Source of the DNA: Diploscapter coronatus
Lineage: Eukaryota > Nematoda > Chromadorea > Rhabditida > Rhabditidae
Assembly (NCBI GenBank): GCA_964036155.1
Contig: OZ038423.1
Span: 79,623,249 to 79,687,248, forward strand
Direction: 5' to 3'
Length of the DNA: 64,000 nt
Shown: piece after piece, positions 1 through 9,304 of the stretch
How positions within the stretch are numbered: the first letter of the stretch is position 1
Layout: each line of letters opens with the position of its first letter
The notes under the pieces: model-generated
Told to the model about the DNA's origin: nothing
Database searches by the model: none
What the model saw: the letters and a program-made list of their open reading frames with translations, nothing else
Made by a program: the position numbers and the translations under genes

Positions 1-1464
1 CCATTAAAATAACTAACTTTCATCGAAAACTACTCGTGAAGAAACGAGGTTTGGCAGCTCAAAACATAAAAGTTGCTTATAATTTTCCCTAAATTCAACT
101 ATTTTATCCAAAAACTGTCTAGAAACTTGTATTTCTGTTTCAAAAACATTTGAGAAATCGAAAAATTCATACTGATTTTGTGAAATTTACGCGAGACTTC
201 GAGAACCTATGGTATTAGTCATTTTTCCTAATTTTTGTCGATATAACGTTATTTTTTATCTGACATTGTCGTTATTCTCAAATTCATTTGTATTGTCTCA
301 GCTCAGTTGTAATATCAAACTCTACCATTTTATTACCATATGATACCCATTTTGATCATTTTTAGATATTTCGGTTCAAAACATCAATTTGTACCAAATT
401 TATCCGAATTTGATCAATTTGGGTAGAAATGGTAGTAAAGTGGTAATATTTACCGTCTTGAGTAATCATTATCCAACTTTTATTTATAACGAATTTCCTT
501 CTTTGAATCTTTTATCTGATGGAAATTTTTCATTTGTTGTTGGCAATAAATTTTATTGGAATTTTAAGAGAATGGTGGGGTGGACCAAAGTCGGTATTTC
601 CAGGATTCGCCAATTTAATTAATTTTCACAGGGTTTACTCAATTTTTCACGCTGATTCTCGTGGTGCAGTCCGTTTTTCGTAAAAATGCAAGTGGGCGGA
701 GCCTGAGCGAGCGAATTTGCAAAATATATGCAGTATCCACTTACTCAGAATCGACTATATATAAGAATGTATACATTTTTCAAGGAAGGCCAATTTTCAA
801 ATTTTAATTTCAAGATCAAACTCAGATAAACTACTCAAATCGACTATGGAGAGTTTGAAAATAAAATCTATTTTCAATTTTGATTTAAAAAATAGTCGAA
901 ATTAACATTAAATCGATTTTTTCACAAGTATTTAGATCATTGTTTGCTTATTCACAATTTGGACAATACCTGAAGCAAGCAATAAAACACTCAAATGCAT
1001 GTTTTGCATGAATGCGGGTTTCTAAATGTTCAAATCTTATTTTAGAAGGCTTGGTGCTACATCTTCAAAATCCAGGAACAGCGATAGCTTTGACAGTTGT
1101 GGATGGTGTTCATTTCATTTGTGTGTCCAAACTTTTTTTTAACTAAATTAGTGGATTTAGTGCAAGTTTGCATCGTATTTCTTCTGCATAAAATCAAGGG
1201 TTATATCAAGGATGTTAATTTCAAAGGAAATCAGACTTCATATCAAAATCAGCAATGGTAGTTTTCGATAGAAATTTTGTCGATAAAAGTAGAAAAAATA
1301 TCATTCCTTGATTTTCCAAAACCATATTATTTTTCCTGGTGACTACTTTTCAAAATCTTTTTCTAATAAATTTGTTTCAAAATTATTTTAATAGCAAAGC
1401 AATACCTTTTTCTCGAAATGTAGCAATGTACGCAGAATTTTGAAACGTAAATGATTGATCGTTC

Positions 1465-2235
1465 AGATTAGCTTGGTACTTCCTAAGCAAAGTGATCCTA
1501 ATCAGCAACATTACGCATGCCAAACTCGACTATGATATACAGTTTTCATTGAAGAGTGGCGTATAAATTGCTTATCAGTTACACATTCACTTAGTTGCGC
1601 TCTGAAATCAAAAATCATTTGAGAATCGATACAAACGAGATTGTCCATTTAATGTATCTCCAGATCTAGGGAGAACTATCGTCAGAAAGTCCTTGCGATC
1701 TACCCCCTATAATATTTCTTATATAATTTTGCATCTTTAGCCTAAAATATTCACAAATTTTCGTTGTGTGTGCTCAATCATAACGGTGCTTTTGTTCGTG
1801 CGACTTATCCTCTGCATATTTTTTTGTCTAATGAAAGTGCCCCCGAGGTTTTTTCAAAGTTATTTGATAGAAAGCTATTTAATTAGGGTAGGGACTTTCC
1901 TAGGAGTTGTTAGAGCATCGCGTCGATCATTATGTAAGAGATAGAACTAATTATCAAATTTGCAAACCCTTTATCAATACCAAATGAAATTTACTAACAG
2001 GTCCAAAAAAATTTATTCTACGAGATAATTTTTCTGGATACTATCACAACATAGATCGTAACCATTCAGATTAATGTGAAAATTCTCCTTCCTAAACAAA
2101 ATAACCAACCCTTTGGCATACCAAATTTACTATTATCTCTATCTTTCTTCAAGATGACGTGTAAAATTGCCCCTTATCAGCTCAAATTCATTGAGTTTTG
2201 CCCATGAAATCTCAACTTGAATTCGAAATTGATAA
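1465..2235. repeat. Diverged direct repeat pair, about 600 bp apart
   Basis: Segments at about 1465-1640 and 2060-2235 share an ordered series of short matches: TTCAGATTA, CTTCCTAA-CAAA, a GGCATACCAAA/GCATGCCAAAC word, GTGTAAAATTGC/GTATAAATTGC, CTTATCAG, TTCA-T-AGTT and TGAAATC. Order and spacing are kept while single bases differ. This fits an old local duplication of non-coding DNA. Confidence 0.45.
1655..1860 (+). repeat. Dispersed repeat, copy 1 (second copy near 58315)
   Basis: The segment carries CTAGGGAGAACTATCGTCAG, then CCTTGCG-TCTACCCCCTA and, about 100 bases on, TTTTTTTGTCTAATGAAAG. The same three blocks recur in order near 58315-58500. Two copies about 56 kb apart suggest a genome-wide repeat. 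The class is unknown. Confidence 0.5.
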
Positions 2236-2674
2236 AAATTTATAAACCTACAGGAGAATCGCTGTATTTCATAGTTTGTTGCTAATGAATCTGACTGTTA
2301 TCTGATTAAACCTAAAGAGGTAGCTCATATAAAACCAGCTCAATATCGAGCTGCAAGCTTGCATATTTATTTCGTTCAAGCAATCTGTTCACTGTTTTAG
2401 CACATTCTCGTTTCTCAAACATCTATAGCACTCGACGTAGCGGGTATAAATTCGAATTAGCCACCAACTTCCTATTTGATAAGCCAGCTGGCATTAACGT
2501 TACAATCAAAAACCATTACACTGTAAGCTAAACTATTATTTCGCAAGCCAGATCATTTATTTATTAGCAAAAATCGGATGATAAACACATCTAAGGGAAA
2601 TTTTTATATTTCGTTAATGTAATTTTTTTTAGAATTTATATTTATATTTGGGTTGATTTTTCAAAAAATTGAAG

Positions 2675-4915
2675 ATGGTGTCTATTTCTCGAGAATTGGA
2701 TGGGAAGGTTAGTATAATTTTGGTTAGAAAATATTATTTGCGAACTTTAAGATAATTTTGACGATATTATTGATAGTAAGATCTGGATTTGATTTAACAA
2801 GTATCCTCATTCGAGCAGGCGTAATATTTGGAAACAACGATCAAGTCTCTGATAATCCAATAAATATTAGCATCGATATTTCCTATTAGATTTATACCAT
2901 TTATGGAACATAGATGAATTTTAGACAATTTTCAAAGCCGAAATTTATAAAATTATTTTAACTTCTTTGTCAAAGTCATGTCGTTTGATCTGTTAACTCA
3001 TAATTGATATAACCGAATTTATACAAATGAAGAATTTGATGTATCTTAGAAGAAAATAATGACTATTATATTTGAATTTAATCCCTTCAGGATTTGTATA
3101 AACAGTAATTAGTTTTTGGTGCAAATTGAGTATTTTCAGCTTCCTATAGCAGATGATGACGACAAATATCAAAATACTATGATAATAGTTGGATATAGTA
3201 TAAATGTTGATTGACTATAAATTAACGAAACATAGAAATAAATTTAGCTCATGCTATGCTTAGTTACTCTTTGGGCAATGTTCTGGAATGTTCTTTTTGT
3301 ATTTCGAATAATGTTTTATTTCCAAGTATAAAAATATTTATTTCTTAAGTTCCATACAAAAATATCCATATTTTAGATTGCATTATTGGTAATACTTGGC
3401 CTTGACTCTTTGTACATCATATGCTTCATTATTGGTATTCGATTAAAAAAATAATTTCTACAAATTATAATAAACTTGTACTGATTTAGCTGACACTAGC
3501 GCAGGATATTTTTACAGCACTGCAATACTCATCGTGACAATTTTTGTATTTGTTGTTCTGATAAGTAAGATTAGATGACTATGTTTATTATTTTTTAGTA
3601 TCCCAAATTTCAGTTCAATCATGCATCGTTTATGTATTCTACAAAGTGAAGCAATCCATTGAAGAAATCGATAGGCAAAAAAACCCTCAAAATTATATTC
3701 CTGGAAGTATGCAGATATTGATTGAATTTTTGCAGAAATTTAAGTTTAATGAAATCCCACATTTCAGACGAAATTGAACAGGCTAAATATTGCTGTAGTA
3801 TAGATTCAAGGGTAAGTTCTACTCAAGGTGAAAGTATTCTGTAGAAATGCCATTTTGTTTTCATGAATAATAGGACATGCCAAATTTCAGATAGGTTTGA
3901 CGACTGTGGCAACTTTGCACGTCATAGTTATCGCGTTCACTATTGCAATTGAGGCAAAAGTTTATGCAAATAAGCGATGTGACGACTATTCTTGGGATTA
4001 TTGTCCTTTTGCTCCTCTCTATATCGCTAATATGGCCATATCCGGTGCGAATGTAAGTCTATCACCACGATAATTGCGCAATTTCGCCTAATCGTACACA
4101 ACTTTATTTTTAAATGTTTGAGAAAAATTGAAATATTCCTGAAAATATTCATATTTATGCTGCAAAATATAAAATGGTGTAACAAGTTTTTTTTACTTTT
4201 ATTTGGCTGACAATGTAATAAAATTGGCTATGATTTAGATATTGATGACTATAGCATCAATCATTGGTATTTTCTTGAAAAGTAGTCATTTATCAGCGCT
4301 TCTGTATATGCAGGTAATTTTTGCATGATATATTGTGCTAAAAGGACACTAAATTATAATGCAATTCATCATTTCAGATTGGGGCATACCTGATCTCGAT
4401 ACTGCAGATATTTTACGATTGCCTTGTCGTATTTCCACTAATAGGTAAGAAAGACAATTTGGAATCCGTGAGACCATGAGATACAAGACATCGAGAAATA
4501 GTGTGGAAAAAGCAAGTCTATTATCTCCCATGCCCTACCCTAACTTTATACTATTCGCCTATGTCTCGTGGTCTCAGTTTCCAAATAGTCCTAAGAAATA
4601 CAAAAAATTTTCATAGCAAATGAACACTATAAATTTCGTTATGACAAAGTCAATTCATTGTTGGTACTTAAGCTTTCTAAATAATCAATTCTAAAAGGCT
4701 CACTCCAACAAGCATTGAGAAATTTGATTTAGGGGATTTATATTATTCATCTTTGTCGGTCATTTTAATGTTTTGTATCGTTTTGGATATTTTCCGTAAG
4801 TTATTTATTGTTATTTCTATTTAATTAAAAATAATAACTGTGGAATTATTTAGTCCAATTTATCGTAGTTTACATCTACTCAACTATCATCAAATGGATT
4901 AAGACGCTGATTTGA
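2675..4915 (+). CDS. Multi-pass membrane protein, unrecognised family
   Basis: About nine exons can be joined in frame with consensus splice sites. The model begins MVSISRELDGK at 2675 and continues LPIADDDDKYQN. Hydrophobic segments follow: IALLVILGLDSLYIICFII, STAILIVTIFVFVVLI, a long one beginning IGLTTVATLHVIVIAF, one around ANILMTIASIIGIFL, one ending QIFYDCLVVFPLI, and a last one before IVVYIYSTIIKWIKTLI and the stop at 4913. That gives five to six membrane spans. A hydrophilic loop holds IEEIDRQKNPQN, and a Cys pair (KYCC) precedes the third span. Exon phases agree at every junction, which supports a real gene. I do not recognise the family. It lacks the loop signatures of the neighbouring serpentine receptors. 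The first two exons are the least certain part. AATAAA at 4952 is a likely polyadenylation signal. Confidence 0.65.
4456..4587. mobile_element. Foldback (MITE-like) element, family A, in intron
   Basis: Left arm AATTTGGAATCCGTGAGACC and right arm GGTCTCAGTTTCCAAATAG are inverted copies around a loop with ATACTATTCG and ACCCTAAC. It lies in the intron before the last two exons of the membrane-protein gene. A second copy with the same arms (GGGAACCGCGAGACCACGAG) is at 24306-24437. Confidence 0.7.
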
Positions 4916-5100
4916 AGTCGATTCAGTAAAATTTATTTATTTTCTTAAATGAATAAATCGAATTTTTCATTTTATCTTGTTTCGCAAAAACCAAACTCTG
5001 CTCAATCCTGTAGCCTATCCACCTAAACTCTAACATTTATTTCGTGTCTTTTACAAGTAGCCGGTTTAGACATCTCATGAATTTTTAAGAAAAAAGGTAA

Positions 5101-5222
5101 GGCAACCTGGAAAACTAATGATCTAATGACTTTACGAAATAGTATGAAAGGAGAAATTCTAACCTCTCATGTTCTTCCTTAACCCTATACTATTTCGCAA
5201 GTCAATAGTTTTCTAGATTGTC
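5101..5222. mobile_element. Foldback element with CTGGAAAACTA arms
   Basis: The element starts GGCAACCTGGAAAACTA and ends TAGTTTTCTAGATTGTC. Inside, CGAAATAGTATG is mirrored by ATACTATTTCGC. Arms match in inverted orientation with a few differences. Confidence 0.65.
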
Positions 5223-5568
5223 TCTTATCATATGCACACATATTTATAAGTCTACAACAAATATCTCATCGAAAATTAATTTTATTTCTCGAAATACAAT
5301 GGTAAATTACTTTTTTTATTCAACATAATATGAATTTCAAATTATGCTGATGATATATTTGTGTGAAATTATAATCAGTCTTCATAATCTCTCTATGGGA
5401 TTGGTAATGTTATACTTAATGAAGCAATAAATTATTGAGATTTTTAAAAAGAATTGGACGAATGTCAAGAAGATAAGGAATGATGAAAGTATCAGTGCCT
5501 TGGGTGTTCAATATGCTCGAGAAACTAGACGAAAATAAACTGTCTTATAGCTATTAAGCATAATACGT

Positions 5569-5677
5569 GGGAACCTCGTTACATCGAACATGCTAAACAG
5601 TATGAGATGTGAATAAAGTCAAGTAATGAGTTGTTTTTTCTCTATTATATTTCATTTCAAGAGGTTTCCAGATTGCG
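5569..5677. mobile_element. Foldback element with GGAACCTC arms
   Basis: GGGAACCTCGTTACATCG on the left opposes AGAGGTTTCCAGATTGCG on the right. The loop holds AAACAGTATGAGATG. The match is imperfect. Confidence 0.45.
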
Positions 5678-5989
5678 AAATAAGTTTATGAGTTTCTTAT
5701 CATTGGGTTTAGATAGAATTATTGAATTGTAGATCGTTTATTTTAATTTTTCATCCATTCGTGATCTTGTGATATATAATAAAATATAAAGTTCTGTAAA
5801 TTGAAATGTCATTTTATAATTCACAATCAAATGTCAAATATGGTAAAGGTTTGAAAGAGCAGGTGCTTTTTCCTAATAAAGAAAGCTAAAGAAAGTTCAT
5901 AGAATTCATTAACGATTATGAAGAATGTTTGGTTGACTTTGTGTTACCTTTTATCGATCATACATATATCCTCATACGAAGTGTGTCAT

Positions 5990-6346
5990 ATTGTAAATGA
6001 CTGACTACTTGAGACGAGATAAAAGGAGCGTCTTTCTCTTCCCTTCCCTGAGCCTCGGATGCGCGAGAGACGAACATTTGTTCATTGGGCGATTTATTTG
6101 TTTTTTTCGTGTTTTAAGAGCAATTATCGATAATTAGTCGAATGATTTTTTATCAATATCGATAGGAGAAAATAATTGCTGCGAAAATCCCGTTAATTTC
6201 GATGAAAGAACGAAGAAAAACGAAAGAAAAAAAAGAATCGTCAAATGAACGAATTTCGTCAGCGCACATCCGAGAGGCTCACAGGAGGGGAAGGAAGAAA
6301 GACGCTCCTTTTATCTCGTCTCAAGTAGTCAGTCATTTACAATACA
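5990..6346. mobile_element. Long inverted-repeat element upstream of receptor gene
   Basis: TGTAAATGACTGACTACTTG at the left end is the exact inverse of CAAGTAGTCAGTCATTTACA at the right. The pairing continues through GAGACGAGATAAAAGGAGCG and CGCTCCTTTTATCTCGTCTC, so the arms run for at least 45 bases. The middle is AT-rich and encodes only a low-complexity Lys/Arg/Glu frame (from 6202), which I do not call a gene. The word CTCAAGTAGTC also appears at 19437, suggesting more copies. Confidence 0.8.
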
Positions 6347-6409
6347 CGTCTTTACTTTTGAAATATGTATTAAAATTCATATTAATTTTTATCAAGTATT
6401 CAGTAATAA

Positions 6410-8408
6410 ATGTGTAATGAAGAGGCCATATTTAACTTTATAAACTATGAATTCATATTTATATGCAAGAAAATTGGCTCATCAGTAACCATTTTACTAG
6501 CACTCTTTTCAATTTACATGTTGGTAGCTCATTTCCCAAACCCGGCAAAGGGTTTTCGTAGATATTTATTATTAATCCAGGTAGATTTCCTTAAAATGTC
6601 GGATCTATTAGGCATTTTTACAGATATCTGGATTATTTTCCGAGGTCGTTTTCAATATCCTAGTTGATATTCGGATTTTTCCACCGCGTGCAGCGGTTAT
6701 GATAACATCATTTATACCGAATTTCTCGCCGGATTTAGCTATTGTATGCTTTCATTAACATAGACAACTCGAAACCTCGTGACATTGAGACATAGAAAAT
6801 AGTATGGGATTTGAAGAGAATCATGTCACAAGTTTTTTCCTCCATTATATTTCGTGTCATGATGTCACAAGGTTTCCAGATTGTCATTAACATAAATTAG
6901 GATATCAGGGAATTTCAGAGTATACTATTTCTGAGCTTCGCTTCATCCTGTTTTACAATAGTTCATGCTTTGGAATATAAGCATAGGAAGATTTGCTTGA
7001 AAGGATGTGTTAGTGAGAGAACATGGAAAAGTAGTTGCTTGGAGAAATAGCATGGGAAGGATAGAGAGTAGAACAACGACATTTTCTTTTCCCAATACTA
7101 TTTCTTCAAGCAACGAATCAACTACTTTTCCAGGTTGCCGTTAGTGAAATTATTCGAGTATATTTGAATGCATTTTTAGATATTTTGGTGGTTTCAACCT
7201 CATATTGCTAAACTTACCATCTTCTTCCTATGCGAGACGATATTCATATCAATCTTTGCTTATTTTATTTCAAAACCACAAGAAGAAGTCCTACGGTTTA
7301 TCAATGAGGTATGAAGTTAAAAACAATATTAAATAATCAAATCTAAATTTCATGTACGGTTCAATTATTACGCACCGCTATTTTCAATTAATTGTTTACT
7401 ATTTAAAATTATTTGTAGATTCTAACACAATATTTTGAACTTTTATTATCACTATACTTCCAGAATCAGCAGGAACTGGGATGTTTCGGACCAGAAATTC
7501 GTAACCAAATCGTAATCATTGAATTCGGAGATTGGCAATTCAACGTATTCATGATCAATCTTTGTCTCTACGTCACTAAAGGCATAATCGCAGTTCCAGT
7601 TTTAACAATACACACAATGAGTTCTCTACACAAGCAGTATTCCAGTGGACAATTTTCAACTAAAACCATGCAATTACATAAACAAACAATGTACTCGCTT
7701 ATGAGACAGGCAGGCCAATTAGTTTTTATAAATAAATTCATGTAAGAGCTGTATCTATTGGGCAGGCGGGGTGTGAGTGGCCAATATTGACCAAAATCTT
7801 TTATTCTGAGTCGGGATCGAACTGACGTCTCGCCAACTCAGGGTGTATTCTTAACTTGCTGAACTATAGGAGCATGCGTGATAAATGCCTCCTAGCTGGT
7901 CCGTTTGGGATATTTATCCAACTGTCAAATTTTTTTCGCTTTGATGTTGTTCTCATCAATTCATAAAAATCGAAGAGTAGACGTCTAAAGCTAATTTTAT
8001 TATTTTGATAGTTGAATACAAGTACAAAATGGTCGTTGAAACAATTATAAAAAGCTTTAAAAAATGAAAAATTTAGCTGCTTTCCTTTGGAATTACAGTA
8101 GCTTTGCCAGCTTTATTCATGGCATTATATTATGTTCCTCAAGAAATCTTCAACTTTTCGAAATATAATCGTAAGCCAAATTAACGTTGATCATAAATAA
8201 TGTTTGGGTTTCTTCAGTGATAATATATGTATGCGAAGTGCTAGTGGCTCTACACAACCCATTCACAACTTTGCTAATGCTCTACTCAATCAGAGTTAAA
8301 ATTTATGCCTTATTTGGAAGATTTCTAAAACGAGCTATGAATACGGTTAATACTGAAAAAAATACTGTTGTTTTCATAATGCCAATTCGAGAAAATAGTC
8401 GAAGATGA
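6410..8408 (+). CDS. Serpentine receptor, Sri/Srh-like (nematode chemoreceptor superfamily)
   Basis: A predicted seven-transmembrane G-protein-coupled chemoreceptor of the nematode Str superfamily, acting in the plasma membrane, probably of sensory cilia (inferred from family). Exons by eye: 6410-6580, 6624-6743, 7180-7308, 7464-7709, about 8071-8170 and about 8216-8408. They join in frame. Exon 1 gives the first span (SSVTILLALFSIYMLVAHF) followed by FRRYLLLIQ, the usual loop of this group. Exon 2 gives VVFNILVDIRIFPP. Later exons give FISIFAYFISKPQEEVLRF, HKQTMYSLMRQ then LLSFGITVALPALFMALYYV, and a last span LIIYVCEVLVALHNPFTTLL with a basic tail. The start at 6410 fits because exon 1 has normal family length. 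The exon 4 to 5 junction works only with a GC donor after the codons MRQ. Introns carry three foreign pieces: foldbacks at 6762-6890 and 7021-7140 and a tRNA-like remnant at 7805-7876. AATAAA at 8449 is 41 bases past the stop. Subfamily is uncertain. Confidence 0.8.
6762..6890. mobile_element. Foldback element in receptor intron
   Basis: GACAACTCGAAACCTCGTGAC faces GTCACAAGGTTTCCAGATTGTC, trimmed here to their matching cores ACCTCGTGAC and GTCACAAGGT. AAATAGTATGGG lies just inside the left arm. The element sits in the intron between exons 2 and 3 of the Sri/Srh-like gene. Confidence 0.6.
7021..7140. mobile_element. Foldback element in receptor intron
   Basis: Left arm ACATGGAAAAGTAGTTGCTT and right arm CAACTACTTTTCCAGGTTG are inverted copies. 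Inner words GAAATAGCATGGG and AATACTATTTCTTCAAG are also mirrored. It shares the intron with the 6762-6890 element. Confidence 0.7.
7805..7876 (-). pseudogene. Degenerate tRNA-like sequence (tRNA-derived element) in receptor intron
   Basis: On the minus strand the piece contains an A-box-like TAGTTCAGCAAG and a B-box-like AGTTCGATCCC at tRNA spacing. The T arm pairs at four of five positions (GTCAG with CCGAC), and a four-base D stem (GTTC with GAAT) forms with one wobble. The anticodon loop can be read CTGAGTT (anticodon GAG). The acceptor stem does not pair and the anticodon stem pairs poorly, so I call it a tRNA pseudogene or the head of a SINE, not a functional tRNA. Confidence 0.5.
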
Positions 8409-9304
8409 GGAATATTTATAAGTTTCATGCATTTATAGAATATTCTCCAATAAAATATCACACCATTCCATGCAAAATGAAATAAATCATGGTCTTATTT
8501 TCATTTATTTAATTATTTACAAACTGATATAATAGTCAAACATCATTCATCGCTTTGAAGGCACCTGAAAATGTAAATCGTTACTCTCCTTTATGAATGA
8601 AAGGTCTCCTGCGTTTTCAGCCTTTAAAAAGACTTCTACATCAAATGAGTAGCAAGAATATTAATCTACTGACAAGGGAACATTTTTGCTTTCGGAACAT
8701 GCCCCTGAAATCTGACCTGAGCCGGTCAAAACGTACAGTGAAAATTTCAAATCGTTCGCTTGAGCTTCATAGGCCGTGCTCACCAGCGCTCACGCCGAAT
8801 ATGAAAAAATTACATTTTTCTTGTTATTTTGTGATAGAAAATGCATCGTTTTTCATGCGGTTTCTTGCTATAAGCCTGTCTAGCCCTACAGATTCCTAGA
8901 AAAATACTTCCATGACTTTGTCTTCACAACGGGAATCTCACTTGGCCCTCTACTTATAAAGAATGATGTACGTTAAATTAAAAATCACGTTTCGCCATTT
9001 GCATCATGTTAAAATTTGCCTAAAATCCCTCGGCTGTTGCACACAACAACAGTCTGTCCTCGGGACGGGCCACTAGTCCTGTGTGATTAGGATGGCCGAC
9101 TGTCTCGTTACGGGCTGAGGGTAGCCAACTTCCACCTAGTGGGAAATAATAAGGCTAGGAAAAAAAATTCAAACTGGATAATAACTATTGTTCATCAGTT
9201 GTGTTTCAACGGCTCTTGTGACGTAAAATTGCTATTCTTGAAATCTTACACAGACGTTTCACCTGGAACGCCAAAAATAATTATTGAATTCTAACACGAA
9301 TCAA
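8409..9304. other. Intergenic region with a GC-richer unclassified repeat-like block
   Basis: After the receptor's poly(A) signal, about 8640-9160 is GC-richer than its surroundings. It carries an open frame (8597-8899) without recognisable domains and a stretch with CTGTTGCACACAACAACAG, a perfect short hairpin. Composition suggests a transposon relic. I see no gene I can support. Confidence 0.4.

Larger units (their letters stand above)
1..2674. other. Non-coding stretch upstream of the first gene
   Basis: I see no supportable gene here. The only longish open frame (389-622) is AT-rich and has no motif. Two diverged direct repeats lie at about 1465-1640 and 2060-2235, and a copy of a dispersed repeat lies at about 1655-1860. 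Both are listed separately. The rest is AT-rich sequence without recognisable structure. Confidence 0.6.
4916..6409. other. Intergenic region with three foldback elements
   Basis: There is no supportable gene between the membrane protein and the first receptor. The stretch holds the poly(A) signal of the upstream gene and three foldback elements (5101-5222, about 5569-5677, 5990-6346), listed separately. Confidence 0.6.

Noticed and set aside
120..160. CTGTTTCA near 138 as a piRNA upstream (Ruby) motif
   Set aside because: Single copy in AT-rich DNA with no cluster of similar motifs nearby. Chance is the simpler explanation.
3481..3540. CTGACACTAGC start near 3490 as a separate short gene
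   Set aside because: It joins in phase as an exon of the 2675-4915 model (G plus CT restores an Ala codon), so no extra gene is needed.
6202..6417. Lys/Arg/Glu-rich frame upstream of the first receptor
   Set aside because: It lies inside the inverted-repeat element at 5990-6346 and ends in the receptor 5' flank. Composition reflects AT-rich repeat DNA.
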